Source: Leucobacter sp. OLIS6 (GTDB taxonomy: Bacteria; Actinomycetota; Actinomycetes; Actinomycetales; Microbacteriaceae). From it: a DNA stretch of 64,000 nucleotides. The stretch spans positions 1 through 64,000 of the forward strand of contig NZ_MRAV01000014.1 in assembly GCF_002752355.1 (NCBI RefSeq), given 5' to 3'. The stretch's first letter is position 1. Each line of letters starts with the position of its first letter. Below are positions 1 to 9,506 of this stretch, one piece after another. Both the position numbers and the translations under genes were made by a program. The notes below the pieces were generated by a model. The model was not told where the DNA came from, ran no database searches, and saw nothing but the letters and a program-made list of their open reading frames with translations.

Positions 1-3000
1 GCTTGACGGCGAACGGGGCCGCGGACAGGGCGTCGGGGGCGAGATCACTCCGGGCGATCACGACACTCTTCGCTCCGCGCGGGTAGGAGTCCTTGGACAC
101 CTTCACTGCGGTCTCGTACCGGTTCGCGCCTCCCAGGCGCTTCCACTTGGGCTTGCCCGTGCTGGTGCTGCCGGCGTTCGCGCCGGCGTTGCTGGACGCG
201 TTCGTGATCGCGGCCGACTGGGAGGCGGCGTTCGCGTTCGTGGTGGCGCGCTGTGACGCGCCGGCGTTCGCGTTCGAGGAGTTATCGGCGTTCGCGGCAG
301 CTGCGGCTGCGGCTTCGGCTGCAGTGTTGGAGGCGGAGGTCAGGTTCGCGGTCGTGTCGCTGGACGCGGTCGGGGTGGCGGCGGCCTTCGCCGCGGCCTC
401 GGCGGAGATGTCGGCGGCGGCAGATGCCTGCGCGGTGTTATCGGCGTAGGCGGCGGCTTCCGCGGCGCCCTTCACGGAGGCGTTGGAGTTGTCGTCGGCC
501 TTCGCGGTCGCGGCAGCGGAGGCTGCGGCGTTCGCGTTCGCGCGGTCGTTGGAGTCCGAACCGCTGTTGGCGCCCTGCGTGTTCGAGGTCGCGCCGGCAG
601 CCGATGCCTGACCTGCGGCCTGCGAGCCCGCGTTCGAGGACGAGGTCGTGGTCGCGGCGGACTTCGCCGACGCGGACGCGTTCGATTCCGCGGCGGCCGA
701 CGCGGACGCGTTCGACGCGGCCTGGGTATTGCTGTCGGCGGAGCCGATCGCGGCACCCGAGGCTGCGGCGGACGCGTTCGCGTCGATGTTCGCCGACGCG
801 TTCGTCGACGCGGTGGCGAGTGCGGCGGCCTGGGCTGCGGCCTTGGCCGATACGTCGGCTGCGGCGGATGCGATCGCGGTCGCGTCGGAGAACGCGGCGG
901 CCTGCGCGGCGCCCTCGATCTTGGCGTTGCCCTGACCGTCGGCGTTCGCGGATGCTGCGGCCGAAGCGGAGGCGTTCATGTTCGCGCGTGCGTCCTGTTC
1001 GCTCGCGGAGTTCGTGTTCGAGTCTTTCGAGTCCTCGTCCGTCCCGTTCGCGCCACTGTTCGTGTTCGAGGACGCGCCGTTCGTGTTCGAGGAGGCGTTC
1101 GGGTTGGTCGCGGTCGACGCTTCCGAACCGGCACCGTTCGCGCCGGTGTTCGGGTCGGCCTGCGAGTCCGCGTCGGGGCCCGCGGGAGCGGCCGGCTTCA
1201 CGGTGAAGTCGATCTCTTCCTTCCCGCCGTGTTCGTCGGTCACGGTGATCGAGAGATCACCCTCGGGCTGCTTGGGCAGGGTGAGGGTCCAGTCACCGTT
1301 CTCGTCCGCGACGGTCTCGCCGAGCTTTCCATCGGGGCCGGTCACGGTGATCTTCGCGCCCGGCTCCGCGGTGCCCGACACGGTCGGCGTCTCCGACTCA
1401 ACCGTCGCGCCCGGGGTCGGACCAGTCACGACCAGGGGATCCTTCGCAGTGACCTGGATCGTGCCCGTCGCGGTCGACGTCTTCCCACCGGGAGCGGTCT
1501 GATGCGCGGTCACAACGTTCGTGCCCTTCGCGAGGTCCTGGGTCGGGGTGATCGACCACTTTCCATCAGCAGCAACGACACCGATGCCGATCGTCTTGCC
1601 CAGGACGTCCTTCAGCTCGATGTTCGAGCCCGGATGCCCGGTCCCGGTCACGGCCGGCCGCTTCGACTCGCTCGCCTCGGGGCCGGTGAACTGGATCGGG
1701 GCGATCGCGTTCACCACGAACGACACATCATCGCTCTTCCCGTGCTCGTCCGTCACCGTGATCTCGTGCGTCCCGTTGGGGAGCTTCGGCAGATCGACCG
1801 CCCACTTGCCGTCCTCGCCCGCGGTGGTCTCGGCGAGGGTCTCGCCGTCCTTGCCGGTGACGGTGACCTTCGCACCCGGCTGCGCGGTGCCGGTGACCTT
1901 GGGGGTGTCGGTGTCGACCGTCGCGCCCTCCTTCGGGCCCGTGATCACGAGCTCCGCGATCGCGGCAGCCACGTCAACAGTGAACGAGTGATCCCTTTTC
2001 TGCCCGTGCTCATCGGTCACGGTGATCTCAACCGTGCCGTTGGGCTGCGCGGGGAGCGTGACCGTCCATTCGCCCTTGCCATTCGCGGTCGTCGACCCGA
2101 TGACCGTGCCGTCCTTGTCGGTGATGGTGATGTCTGCCTTGGGTTCCGACGTGCCCGTCACGACGGGCGTGTCCGTGTTGACCGTGGAACCAGCGGTCGG
2201 GCCGGACACGGCCAGCTGGTCGACCATGTTGACCGTGATCGTCGCGGTCGCCTCGGAAGTGTCGCCGCCGTCCTTCGGGGTCTGGACCGCAGTCAGCTCG
2301 TTCGGACCCTTCGCAAGATCGCTGGTCGGGGTAAGAGACCAGGTCCCGTCCTCGGCCACCGTGGCCGACCCGAGCGACTTGCCCTCCTGGTCCTTCACCT
2401 CCACCGACGCACCGGGCTGGCCGGTGCCCGTCAGGGTGGGACGCTTCGAATCCACAGTGTCGGCAGAGAATCCTACCGGGGCTACCTGCATTGTCTCTCG
2501 CTTGAAGAAATCCTCGGACATCGCCTCGGGCTTGCCCCCGGACATGGTGTGGAACCGCCCGGCGGTCATGCTTCCACGCTCACTGGGGTCTGCAATTGAA
2601 TAGAATACCTCCCCAGTTGAGGAAGTTATTCTTACTAGCTTCCAAAGTTGGTTTTCTGAGGAACTGCATGCTTTTCCGTATAAAAAGGAGTTGTTTTGAA
2701 GACTCTCCCGTTCAACGCAAATTGTCCCGTTCTTGTTGCTCACTCTCCCGGTCTCTCCGACCGCGGGAATTCTGAACGTGCCAGCAATTCTTCGACTTTC
2801 GTTCAGCGTGTCGTAGAAGCCTTCCAAGTGGTCGTGAAGTCTTAGCTCTCTATAAAATACGCCGTGAGTTGGGCGAAAGTCCATTATGTCGCTGGTGTCA
2901 GCGACCCCAGTGGAGGGGTTCCAAGTGATTTGTCCGATATCATATCCAATGAAGCCTACGTAGCCCTTGGGCGTCCCGATTTCGGAGGCTTCAGCGTTTT

Positions 3001-3085
3001 GCTGCGGTGCAACCGCCGTTATTGTGCCAGTTGCCAGAAGTGCCGCGATCGAGAGTGCGCTGGTACGCGTGATTCGGTTCTTCAT
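1..3085 (-). CDS. Large secreted modular surface protein with Ig-like repeats and CWB2 cell-wall anchor (3' part outside window)
   Basis: The frame is open from ATG 3085 to the left edge (1028 codons, no stop), so only the C-terminus is missing. A GGAGGG ribosome site precedes the ATG. Residues 1-26 are a Sec signal peptide (KNR basic start, hydrophobic core, AVA). Residues about 38-198 form an unrecognised module with two cysteines. Residues about 199-630 hold five Ig-like repeats of about 85 residues in two types, order A-B-B-A-B; type B carries GTxEPxAxxTVT and ITVTDEHG. Residues about 631-977 are almost only Ala, Ser, Asn, Thr and Gly and contain two long similar repeats. From residue 983 the RLGGANRYETAV segment, followed by DALSAAPFA, matches the start of a CWB2 (PF04122) repeat, which binds secondary wall polymers. 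Inferred role: adhesin or stalk. The first module has clearly lower GC than the rest. Confidence 0.85.
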   Translation of the reverse strand, partial: MKNRITRTSALSIAALLATGTITAVAPQQNAEASEIGTPKGYVGFIGYDIGQITWNPSTGVADTSDIMDFRPTHGVFYRELRLHDHLEGFYDTLNESRRIAGTFRIPAVGETGRVSNKNGTICVERESLQNNSFLYGKACSSSENQLWKLVRITSSTGEVFYSIADPSERGSMTAGRFHTMSGGKPEAMSEDFFKRETMQVAPVGFSADTVDSKRPTLTGTGQPGASVEVKDQEGKSLGSATVAEDGTWSLTPTSDLAKGPNELTAVQTPKDGGDTSEATATITVNMVDQLAVSGPTAGSTVNTDTPVVTGTSEPKADITITDKDGTVIGSTTANGKGEWTVTLPAQPNGTVEITVTDEHGQKRDHSFTVDVAAAIAELVITGPKEGATVDTDTPKVTGTAQPGAKVTVTGKDGETLAETTAGEDGKWAVDLPKLPNGTHEITVTDEHGKSDDVSFVVNAIAPIQFTGPEASESKRPAVTGTGHPGSNIELKDVLGKTIGIGVVAADGKWSITPTQDLAKGTNVVTAHQTAPGGKTSTATGTIQVTAKDPLVVTGPTPGATVESETPTVSGTAEPGAKITVTGPDGKLGETVADENGDWTLTLPKQPEGDLSITVTDEHGGKEEIDFTVKPAAPAGPDADSQADPNTGANGAGSEASTATNPNASSNTNGASSNTNSGANGTDEDSKDSNTNSASEQDARANMNASASAAASANADGQGNAKIEGAAQAAAFSDATAIASAAADVSAKAAAQAAALATASTNASANIDANASAAASGAAIGSADSNTQAASNASASAAAESNASASAKSAATTTSSSNAGSQAAGQASAAGATSNTQGANSGSDSNDRANANAAASAAATAKADDNSNASVKGAAEAAAYADNTAQASAAADISAEAAAKAAATPTASSDTTANLTSASNTAAEAAAAAAANADNSSNANAGASQRATTNANAASQSAAITNASSNAGANAGSTSTGKPKWKRLGGANRYETAVKVSKDSYPRGAKSVVIARSDLAPDALSAAPFAVK

Positions 3086-3177
3086 GTATCGTTCAATCCC
3101 TCCGCCGCTCTTCACGCCGCCAGGCGGGGGTGGAGCGGGCAAGTTTCCAGTCGGATCCGTGCGATGCGACTGCGACG

Positions 3178-3206
3178 AGTCTAACATGTTAGCGGTGACC
3201 GGTGAA
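3178..3206 (-). promoter_or_regulatory. Putative promoter of the surface-protein gene with overlapping 12-bp palindrome
   Basis: On the minus strand TTCACC (3206-3201), 17 bp and TAGACT (3183-3178) form a -35/-10 pair, implying a leader of about 85 nt before ATG 3085. The perfect palindrome CTAACATGTTAG (3181-3192) overlaps the -10 box, a typical place for a repressor operator. The regulator is unknown. Confidence 0.5.
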
Positions 3207-3422
3207 GGGGGTGCTTGCTGGGAAGAGGCTGGACGCAGCTTGGCTGCTCGGGTTGCAGGCAAGGTTTCGACTCGCAAGCTCGCTCAATCAGCGGGCGGGA
3301 GATCCTGCGACTCGCACGCTTGCGTGGGAGGACAGGGAGGGGAGAAGTTGCAGGTGACCGCAACAGGGAACTAAGAGGGAGTCGCCGCCGGCGTCCGTAT
3401 GGGCGAAACGGTCGCGCGATGC
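3207..3422. other. Intergenic region between the surface-protein promoter and the pnp promoter
   Basis: No credible gene was found. It holds a weak hairpin, GCAGC-ttg-GCTGC (3235-3247), and two copies of CGACTCGCA near 3277 and 3306. The short open frames here have no ribosome site or recognisable product. A divergent rpsO, often found next to pnp in other actinobacteria, is not present. Confidence 0.5.
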
Positions 3423-3485
3423 TAGCCTGGGGGTGCAGACGTCTGTCTGCATCAACGATGAATCGAGCACGTCGGCAGGCGTGCT
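3423..3485 (+). promoter_or_regulatory. pnp promoter -10 box and structured 5' leader
   Basis: TAGCCT (3423-3428) is a good -10 box, placing the transcript start near 3435. The leader then opens with the hairpin GCAGAC-gtct-GTCTGC (3435-3450), followed by AGCACG-N8-CGTGCT (3466-3485), and runs about 200 nt to the pnp start. In E. coli, pnp is autoregulated through RNase III cleavage of a leader hairpin. The same mechanism here is an inference from position only. Confidence 0.5.
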
Positions 3486-3635
3486 GGTCTTCGGTGGTGG
3501 ATTCCCCGGCACCGCGAACGCTCCCTACGCGACGGAGCCGAGTCGGGTGGTCTTCGACTGTCGATCAGCGCCCCGTCCACATGAATCCGCGTTCGAGGCA
3601 GCTCGCCGCGTGCTCAAAGCACGTAAGGAGAACCC

Positions 3636-5909
3636 GTGGAGGGTCCTGAAATCAAGTTCGCCGAGGCCGTGCTCGACAACGGCACGTTCGGCAAGCGCAC
3701 CATCCGTTTCGAGGCCGGCCGCCTCGCACAGCAGGCGCAGGGCGCGGTCGCCGCGTACCTCGACGAGGAGACCATGCTCCTCTCGGCCACCAGCGCCTCG
3801 AAGCAGCCGAAGGATCACTTCGACTTCTTCCCCCTGACCGTCGACGTCGAAGAGCGCTCATACGCAGCCGGCAAGATCCCCGGCTCGTTCTTCCGCCGCG
3901 AGGGCCGCCCCTCGACCGAGGCGATCCTCGTCTGCCGCCTGATCGACCGCCCCCTGCGCCCGTCGTTCGTCGACGGCCTGCGCAACGAGGTCCAGATCGT
4001 CATCACCGTCCTGAGCATCGCCCCCGGCGAGTTCTACGACGCGCTGGCCATCAATGCCGCGTCGGCATCGACCCAGATCTCGGGCCTGCCCTTCTCTGGC
4101 CCCATCGCCGGCGTGCGCCTCGCGCTCATCGGCGACCAGTGGGTCGCGTTCCCCAACGTGGAGCAGCTGAAGGACGCCGTCTTCGACCTGACCGTCGCGG
4201 GCCGCGTCGTCACCAAGGCCGACGGCACCGAGGACGTCGCGATCATGATGGTCGAGGCCGAGGCCACCGAGGGTTCCTGGAACCTCATCAAGGCCGGCGC
4301 GACCAAGCCCGACGAGGCCGTCGTCGCGCAGGGCCTCGAGGCCGCAAAGCCCTTCCTCTCGCAGCTCGTCAAGGCGCAGGAGCAGCTCGCGGCCCAGTCG
4401 GCGAAGGAGGTGCAGGAGTACCCCGTGTTCCTGCCCTACACCGACGAGGCCTACGCCGCCGTCGCCGCCCTCGCCGAGACCGAGCTCGCCGGCATTTACC
4501 AGATCGCCGACAAGCAGGAGCGCCAGGACGCCGACGACGCGCTCAAGGCACGCGTCAAGGAGGCCATCGCGGCCAAGATCGAGGCCGGCGAACTGCCCGC
4601 CGAGGTCGAGGGTCAGGTCTCCGCCGCCTACAAGTCCGTCACCAAGAAGATCGTCCGCGGACGCATCCTCGCCGACGGATCGCGCATCGACGGTCGCGGC
4701 CCCCGCGACATCCGCGATCTCGACGCCGAGGTGCAGGTCATTCCCCGCGTCCACGGCTCGGCGATCTTCCAGCGCGGCGAGACCCAGATCATGGGCGTCA
4801 CCACGCTGAACATGCTCAAGATGGAGCAGCAGATCGACTCGCTGTCGCCCGTCACCAGCAAGCGCTACATGCACCACTACAACTTCCCGCCCTACTCGAC
4901 CGGTGAGACCGGCCGCGTGGGATCGCCGAAGCGTCGCGAGATCGGGCACGGCTTCCTCGCCGAGCGCGCCCTCGTGCCGGTGCTGCCCGCCCGCGACGAG
5001 TTCCCCTACGCCATCCGCCAGGTGTCCGAGGCCCTCGGGTCCAACGGCTCCACCTCGATGGGCTCCGTCTGCGCCTCCACGCTGTCGCTGCTCAACGCCG
5101 GTGTGCCGCTGCGCGCACCCGTCGCCGGCATCGCCATGGGCCTCGTCTCCGACGAGGTCGACGGCGAAACCCGCTACGCGACCCTCACCGACATCCTCGG
5201 TGCGGAGGACGCGCTCGGCGACATGGACTTCAAGGTCGCAGGCACCTCGGAGTTCGTCACCGCGCTGCAGCTCGACACCAAGCTCGACGGCATCCCCTCG
5301 GACGTGCTCGCCGGCGCCCTGGCGCAGGCGAAGGAGGCTCGCACCACGATCCTCAGCGTGCTCAACCAGGCGATCGACGCCCCCGACGAGATGGCGCCCA
5401 CCGCGCCCCGCGTCATCACGGTGAACATCCCCGTCGACAAGATCGGCGAGCTCATCGGCCCCAAGGGCAAGACGATCAACGGGATCCAGGACGCCACCGG
5501 CGCCGACATCTCGATCGACGACGACGGCACCGTCTACATCGGCGCCGTCGACGGCCCGTCGGCCGAGGCCGCCCGTGCCCAGGTCAACGCCATCGCCAAC
5601 CCGCAGAACCCCGAGGTCGGCGAGCAGTACCTCGGCACCGTCGTGAAGAACGCCACCTTCGGCGCCTTCGTGTCGCTGCTCCCCGGCAAGGACGGCCTGC
5701 TGCACATCTCCGAGGTGCGCAAGCTCGTCGGCGGCAAGCGCATCGAGTCCGTCGACGAGGTGCTCTCCATCGGGCAGAAGATCCTCGTCCAGATCACCAA
5801 GGTCGACGATCGCGGCAAGCTGTCGCTCGCCCCGGTGCTCGAAGAAGAAGCTGCCGAGGGCGACGCCCCCGCCGCCGACGCCGCGACCGAAGAGGCCGCA
5901 GCCGAGTAA
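3636..5909 (+). CDS. pnp: Polyribonucleotide nucleotidyltransferase (PNPase)
   Basis: 757 residues, the usual length for actinobacterial PNPase. It degrades RNA 3'-5' with phosphate and can add tails; in Streptomyces the same family has been called guanosine pentaphosphate synthetase. Two RNase PH cores (about 15-150 and 335-480) flank an alpha-helical domain. The second core shows the conserved [13 protein letters not shown] run. A KH domain follows with the IGPKGK loop near residue 607, then an S1 domain (about 660-735) with [13 protein letters not shown] and GLLHISE, and an acidic Glu/Ala tail. The start is GTG 3636, five nucleotides after AAGGAG. It is a single-gene transcript with its own leader and a strong terminator at 5943. 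Confidence 0.97.
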   Translation: MEGPEIKFAEAVLDNGTFGKRTIRFEAGRLAQQAQGAVAAYLDEETMLLSATSASKQPKDHFDFFPLTVDVEERSYAAGKIPGSFFRREGRPSTEAILVCRLIDRPLRPSFVDGLRNEVQIVITVLSIAPGEFYDALAINAASASTQISGLPFSGPIAGVRLALIGDQWVAFPNVEQLKDAVFDLTVAGRVVTKADGTEDVAIMMVEAEATEGSWNLIKAGATKPDEAVVAQGLEAAKPFLSQLVKAQEQLAAQSAKEVQEYPVFLPYTDEAYAAVAALAETELAGIYQIADKQERQDADDALKARVKEAIAAKIEAGELPAEVEGQVSAAYKSVTKKIVRGRILADGSRIDGRGPRDIRDLDAEVQVIPRVHGSAIFQRGETQIMGVTTLNMLKMEQQIDSLSPVTSKRYMHHYNFPPYSTGETGRVGSPKRREIGHGFLAERALVPVLPARDEFPYAIRQVSEALGSNGSTSMGSVCASTLSLLNAGVPLRAPVAGIAMGLVSDEVDGETRYATLTDILGAEDALGDMDFKVAGTSEFVTALQLDTKLDGIPSDVLAGALAQAKEARTTILSVLNQAIDAPDEMAPTAPRVITVNIPVDKIGELIGPKGKTINGIQDATGADISIDDDGTVYIGAVDGPSAEAARAQVNAIANPQNPEVGEQYLGTVVKNATFGAFVSLLPGKDGLLHISEVRKLVGGKRIESVDEVLSIGQKILVQITKVDDRGKLSLAPVLEEEAAEGDAPAADAATEEAAAE

Positions 5910-5942
5910 CCCCTGAGCCGGATCCCGATCCGGCGCCGACCG

Positions 5943-5970
5943 AGCCCCGGGCGCACCGCGCCCGGGGCTT
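5943..5970 (+). terminator. Intrinsic terminator after pnp
   Basis: AGCCCCGGGCGC (5943-5954), loop accg region, GCGCCCGGGGCTT to 5970: a perfect stem of about 12 bp 33 nt after the pnp stop. The tail is weakly T-rich (cttcgtcgt), as is common in high-GC actinobacteria. Confidence 0.8.
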
Positions 5971-6077
5971 CGTCGTCCCCGCGCGCCCGTGTGCCCGTGT
6001 GCCTGTTCATCCGTGCGTCGGTGCGCCCGTGCGGTCCCCGTCGCTGCGTGAGGCCCCGACCTGGCATAGTCGAAGCC

Positions 6078-6821
6078 GTGACCGACGCGCCCTTCCCGCT
6101 GCCCGCACTCGCCCCCGTGCTCGACGCCGTCCGTCGCGACACCGCGGCCGGCCATCTCGCGCTCTGGGGCGCCTCCACCCTCATCGACGAGCACACCGGC
6201 GTGCCCTCCATCGACGCCGCACTCTTCGACACCCTGCACCGGGCGGCCGGCGTCGACGCCGACTTCCCGGTCGGTCACGCGGGTCTGCTGCACGTCTACG
6301 GCTACTGGTACTCCACCGTGCCCACCCCCTTCGGCTACAAACGCGACCGCTGGCACGACGGTTCGCTCGCCCGCGCCTTCGGTCTGCCCGCAGACGCCTT
6401 CCACCTCGACGCGCCACAGGCCGGCAGGCCCGGGTCCGCACCCGGCCCCGGACCGACGTTGCTCGCGCGCGTCACCGCCGCCGCGCTGCCCGTGCTGCGG
6501 CGACCGCCCGCGGGATCCCTCGTCGCCGATGCGGTGCTCGACGGCCGGCTCAGCCGCGTCGTGCTGCACCGCGCCCCGGGAGCGGATGCGCCCGCGCTCG
6601 TCTACGGGATCGAACCGAGCGGATTCGGCGGAACCGGAGCCGGCGGAACCGGATCCGCCGCGTCGCCTGGAGGCGAACCCGCCGTGCCGCCAGGATCCAC
6701 GCCCGCCTCGGACCGTCTCGTGCTCCTCACCACGTTCCCGTTCTCGGGCGATCCGGCCCCGCTGCTCGAGGAGTTCGCGCGCGAACCGATGCTCCGTTGG
6801 AATGCGGTCAGCCGCTCGTAA
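6078..6821 (+). CDS. Conserved-looking hypothetical protein
   Basis: 247 residues from GTG 6078. An upstream in-frame ATG (5991) exists, but the reading before 6078 is Arg/Pro-rich and non-protein-like, and a CATAGT box lies 7 nt before this GTG as in other leaderless genes of the window. The N-terminal half is well structured (hydrophobic ALWGASTLID, then FPVGHAGLLHVYGYWYST with TPFGYKR). Residues about 175-225 form a Gly/Pro/Ala-rich low-complexity linker. The C-terminal end, RLVLLTTFPFSGD, looks like a beta strand with a loop. No signal peptide or membrane segment is seen. I do not recognise the family. It is followed by the HAD-phn cassette but has an 83-bp gap with a separate promoter. 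Confidence 0.6.
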   Translation: MTDAPFPLPALAPVLDAVRRDTAAGHLALWGASTLIDEHTGVPSIDAALFDTLHRAAGVDADFPVGHAGLLHVYGYWYSTVPTPFGYKRDRWHDGSLARAFGLPADAFHLDAPQAGRPGSAPGPGPTLLARVTAAALPVLRRPPAGSLVADAVLDGRLSRVVLHRAPGADAPALVYGIEPSGFGGTGAGGTGSAASPGGEPAVPPGSTPASDRLVLLTTFPFSGDPAPLLEEFAREPMLRWNAVSRS

Positions 6822-6840
6822 CGGACTGTTCACTCGTTCA

Positions 6841-6899
6841 TCGACATCCCGTCCATTTGTGCTCGTAGTTTTGGATCAAACGTCCAGAACGAGGAAGAG
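6841..6899 (+). promoter_or_regulatory. Putative promoter and ribosome site of the HAD-phnDCEE-rpiR operon
   Basis: TCGACA (6841-6846) and TAGTTT (6866-6871) form a -35/-10 pair with a long 19-bp spacer. Immediately downstream GTTTTGGATCAAAC with 4-bp arms and TGGA-N7-TCCA give weak dyad symmetry, a possible site for the RpiR regulator encoded at the end of the operon. GAGGAAGAGAG precedes ATG 6905. Confidence 0.35.
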
Positions 6900-6904
6900 A
6901 GCAC

Positions 6905-7615
6905 ATGCGACCGAGCATCGTCTTCGACTTCGACGGCACGCTCGCCGTCGGCCACGGGCCCGTCCGCGCCTACGCGCGGATCGCCGCTGAAACCGCGGCC
7001 GAGGGGTATGCCGAGCGTGTCGATGCCGAGCTGGCTCGCTACGACGCGGGGGAGAGTAACTACCGCGACGGATACGACATCGTCGGATCCCTCGCCGCCG
7101 ACGACGGTGTCGCCGCAGAGGTGCTCGAAACCGCATACCGACGCAGCCGCGACGCGCTCGGCACGCCGCTGGCGCCCGTCGACACGGCCCCAGGGCTCGA
7201 CGCGCTGCTGAGCGAGCTCGGACGCTCCGCCCGCCTGGTGCTCGCGACCAACGCCCCCGAGACCGGGATCGACCGCGTGCTCCGGGCCTGGGGCGTGCGC
7301 GACCGCTTCGACGAGCGCCACTTCACGGTCGGCAAGCCCGCGGGCCTCACCGCGCTCGTCGCACGCCTCCTCGAGAACGGTCCCGTGCTCGCCATCGGCG
7401 ACATCGCCGAGTTCGACCTGCTGCCCGCGCTCTCGCTCGGCGCCGATACCGCCCTGGTCGGCGCGACCGCCACGGGCGCACAGCACGCACAGCTTCCGGT
7501 GACGATGCGCGGGCGCTCGCTCGCCGCGCTCCGCACCGAGATCGAAACCTGGGCCGCGACCGCGGCATCCAGCAGCCCCGCGCCGCTCGGCTCGGGAACC
7601 GGCACCGAAAGGTAA
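6905..7615 (+). CDS. HAD-superfamily hydrolase (phosphatase)
   Basis: 236 residues, cytoplasmic. Motif I is DFDGT at residues 8-12, with the nucleophile Asp and the acid/base Asp two residues later. A helical cap follows, then LVLATNAPETG (motif II, Thr/Asn), a Lys near GKPAG (motif III), and AIGDIAEFDLLPAL with the acidic GD (motif IV). This fits a small-molecule phosphatase of the HAD_2/phosphoglycolate phosphatase type; the substrate cannot be read from the sequence. It is the first gene of a run with phnD, phnC, two phnE and an RpiR regulator, so it likely acts on the imported compound or a derivative. A good GAGGAAGAG ribosome site precedes the ATG. Confidence 0.8.
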   Translation: MRPSIVFDFDGTLAVGHGPVRAYARIAAETAAEGYAERVDAELARYDAGESNYRDGYDIVGSLAADDGVAAEVLETAYRRSRDALGTPLAPVDTAPGLDALLSELGRSARLVLATNAPETGIDRVLRAWGVRDRFDERHFTVGKPAGLTALVARLLENGPVLAIGDIAEFDLLPALSLGADTALVGATATGAQHAQLPVTMRGRSLAALRTEIETWAATAASSSPAPLGSGTGTER

Positions 7616-7624
7616 CTCCCACTC

Positions 7625-8638
7625 ATGCGCAAATCCGTCATCGCCGCAGGCGCACTCGCCGTCCTCGCGCTCGGACTCGCGGGCTGCAGCGCCGCCGACT
7701 CCGGGGCCTCCGCAGCAGGCGGCACGAAGGACTGGCCGAAGTCGATCACCATCTCGCTCGTGCCCTCGGTCGAGGGCGAGGACCTCGCCGAGGCGCTCGA
7801 TCCGCTGACCGAGTACCTGTCGAAGGATCTCGGCATCGCGGTGAAGGGCGTCGTCGCGAGCGACTACGCCGCCACCGTCGAGGCGCTCGGATCCGACCAG
7901 GCCCAGGTGGTCATCACCGACGCCGGATCCCTGTTCAACGCCACCGAGCAGCACGACGCCAAGCTGATCCTGCGCGACGTCCGCTTCGGCGCCACCTCGT
8001 ACGCCGGCGTCGCTTACACGAACAACCCCGGCAAGTACTGCGCCGACAAGCCCGTCACGGTGAAGTACGCGGCCAGCGGCATCGACCTCTCGTACTGCAA
8101 CGGTATCGAGAAGGCCGGCGCGGACGCGGCGGGCAAGGGGCCGGCCGGGATCGACGCGCTGAAGAAGATCACGCCGGGCACCAAGGTGGCCCTGCAGGCC
8201 GCCACCTCGCCCGCCGGCTACCAGTACCCGGTCGTCGCCATGCGCGACGCCGGCATCGACACCGACTCGGGCATCACGCAGGTGCCGGTCGAGGGCAACA
8301 ACAATGCGGTGCTCGCCGTCGCGAAGGGCGACGCCGAGGTCAGCTTCGGCTACTGGGACGCGCGCACGACCGTGACCGGGGAGGCCCCCGACGTCGCCGA
8401 CAAGGTCGTGGCCTTCGCCTACACCGAGATGATCCCGAACGGCGGCGTCGCGGTCTCGAACACCCTGCCCGACGATCTCGTCGAGAAGCTCACGAAGGCG
8501 ATGGACGGTTACGCCGACTCGTCGAAGGAGGCGAAGGACGTCATGTTCAAGCTCGTCGGCCTCTCCGACTGGACCGCCGACACCGCCCCCGAGCAGATCG
8601 CCCGCTACGGCGAGGTGCTCACGCAGTTCTCCAAGTAG
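7625..8638 (+). CDS. phnD: Phosphonate-type ABC transporter substrate-binding lipoprotein (PhnD family)
   Basis: 337 residues. A lipoprotein signal ends in LGLAGCSA, with lipidation at Cys 19, so the mature protein is anchored outside the membrane. The body follows the PhnD pattern: [29 protein letters not shown] near the N-terminus, [10 protein letters not shown] in the middle, and [19 protein letters not shown] towards the C-terminus. An insertion with two cysteines (KYCADKP and SYCNGIE) may form a disulfide and is less usual. The family binds phosphonates, phosphite or phosphate esters; the true ligand here is unknown. It sits 9 nt after the HAD gene and 31 nt before phnC. Confidence 0.85.
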   Translation: MRKSVIAAGALAVLALGLAGCSAADSGASAAGGTKDWPKSITISLVPSVEGEDLAEALDPLTEYLSKDLGIAVKGVVASDYAATVEALGSDQAQVVITDAGSLFNATEQHDAKLILRDVRFGATSYAGVAYTNNPGKYCADKPVTVKYAASGIDLSYCNGIEKAGADAAGKGPAGIDALKKITPGTKVALQAATSPAGYQYPVVAMRDAGIDTDSGITQVPVEGNNNAVLAVAKGDAEVSFGYWDARTTVTGEAPDVADKVVAFAYTEMIPNGGVAVSNTLPDDLVEKLTKAMDGYADSSKEAKDVMFKLVGLSDWTADTAPEQIARYGEVLTQFSK

Positions 8639-8669
8639 TCCACCGATCCACCGACAGGTTCATCCTTCA

Positions 8670-9506
8670 ATGCCCAGCACCACCGCAGAGCGCCACGGGG
8701 CGGGGGCCGGCCGCGCGCCGGTCGCCGCTTCGTGGCGCATCGCCCTCGACCGCGTCTCGGTCACCTATCCGAACGGCACCCGCGCCCTGCAGGACGTCTC
8801 GCTCTCGATCGAACCCGGCGAGATGGTCGCCGTCGTCGGCCTCTCGGGATCCGGCAAGTCGACCCTGATCCGCACCATCAACGGCCTCGTCGGCGCCACC
8901 TCGGGCACCGTCGCGGTCGGCCCGCACCGCGTCTCCGAGCTGCGGGGGCGTCGCCTGCGCGAGGCCCGCGGCCACATCGGCATGATCTTCCAGGCGTTCA
9001 ACCTCGCCGAACGCACGAACGTGTACCGCAACGCGCTCGTCGGCCGCTTCGCGCATTCGCCCGCGTTCCGCACCCTGCTCGGGATCCCGAGCGCGGAGGA
9101 TCGCGAGATCGTGCTGCGCGCCCTCGACTCGGTCGGCATGCTCGACAAGGTGTGGGCGCGCGGCGGCGCGCTCTCGGGCGGGCAGAAGCAGCGCGTGGCC
9201 ATCGCCCGCGCGCTCGCGCAGGAGCCCAGCGTCATGCTCGCGGACGAACCCGTCGCGAGCCTCGACCCGCCCACCGCGCACGCCGTGATGGCGGACCTGC
9301 GGCGGATCAACGCCGAGCGCGGCCTCACCGTGCTGGTGAATATCCACCTCATGGATCTCGCACGGCAGTACACCGACCGCATGATCGGGCTGCGCGACGG
9401 CAGGGTCGTCTACGACGGCCCGGCCGCCGCCGCGAGCGACGCCGACTTCGAGCAGATCTACGGGCGGCCGATCCAGCCCCGCGACCGGCTGGGGGAGCGA
9501 GCGTGA
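8670..9506 (+). CDS. phnC: Phosphonate-type ABC transporter ATP-binding protein (PhnC family)
   Basis: 278 residues. Walker A is GLSGSGKST, the Q-loop FQAFNL, the signature LSGGQKQR and Walker B VMLADEP, followed by the switch His in NIHLMD. The Q-loop context and the segment [11 protein letters not shown] are characteristic of PhnC rather than other ABC ATPases. It powers import through the two PhnE permeases. The N-terminal 20 residues before the first strand are variable; ATG 8670 has only a weak ribosome site, so the start could be slightly later. The GTG of phnE overlaps its stop (GTGA). Confidence 0.9.
   Translation: MPSTTAERHGAGAGRAPVAASWRIALDRVSVTYPNGTRALQDVSLSIEPGEMVAVVGLSGSGKSTLIRTINGLVGATSGTVAVGPHRVSELRGRRLREARGHIGMIFQAFNLAERTNVYRNALVGRFAHSPAFRTLLGIPSAEDREIVLRALDSVGMLDKVWARGGALSGGQKQRVAIARALAQEPSVMLADEPVASLDPPTAHAVMADLRRINAERGLTVLVNIHLMDLARQYTDRMIGLRDGRVVYDGPAAAASDADFEQIYGRPIQPRDRLGERA

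Noticed and set aside
3858-6833. Long minus-strand open frame of about 990 codons opposite pnp
   Set aside because: High-GC shadow of pnp: composition is Gly/Arg/Asp-skewed with no domain, and the plus strand is a clear PNPase.
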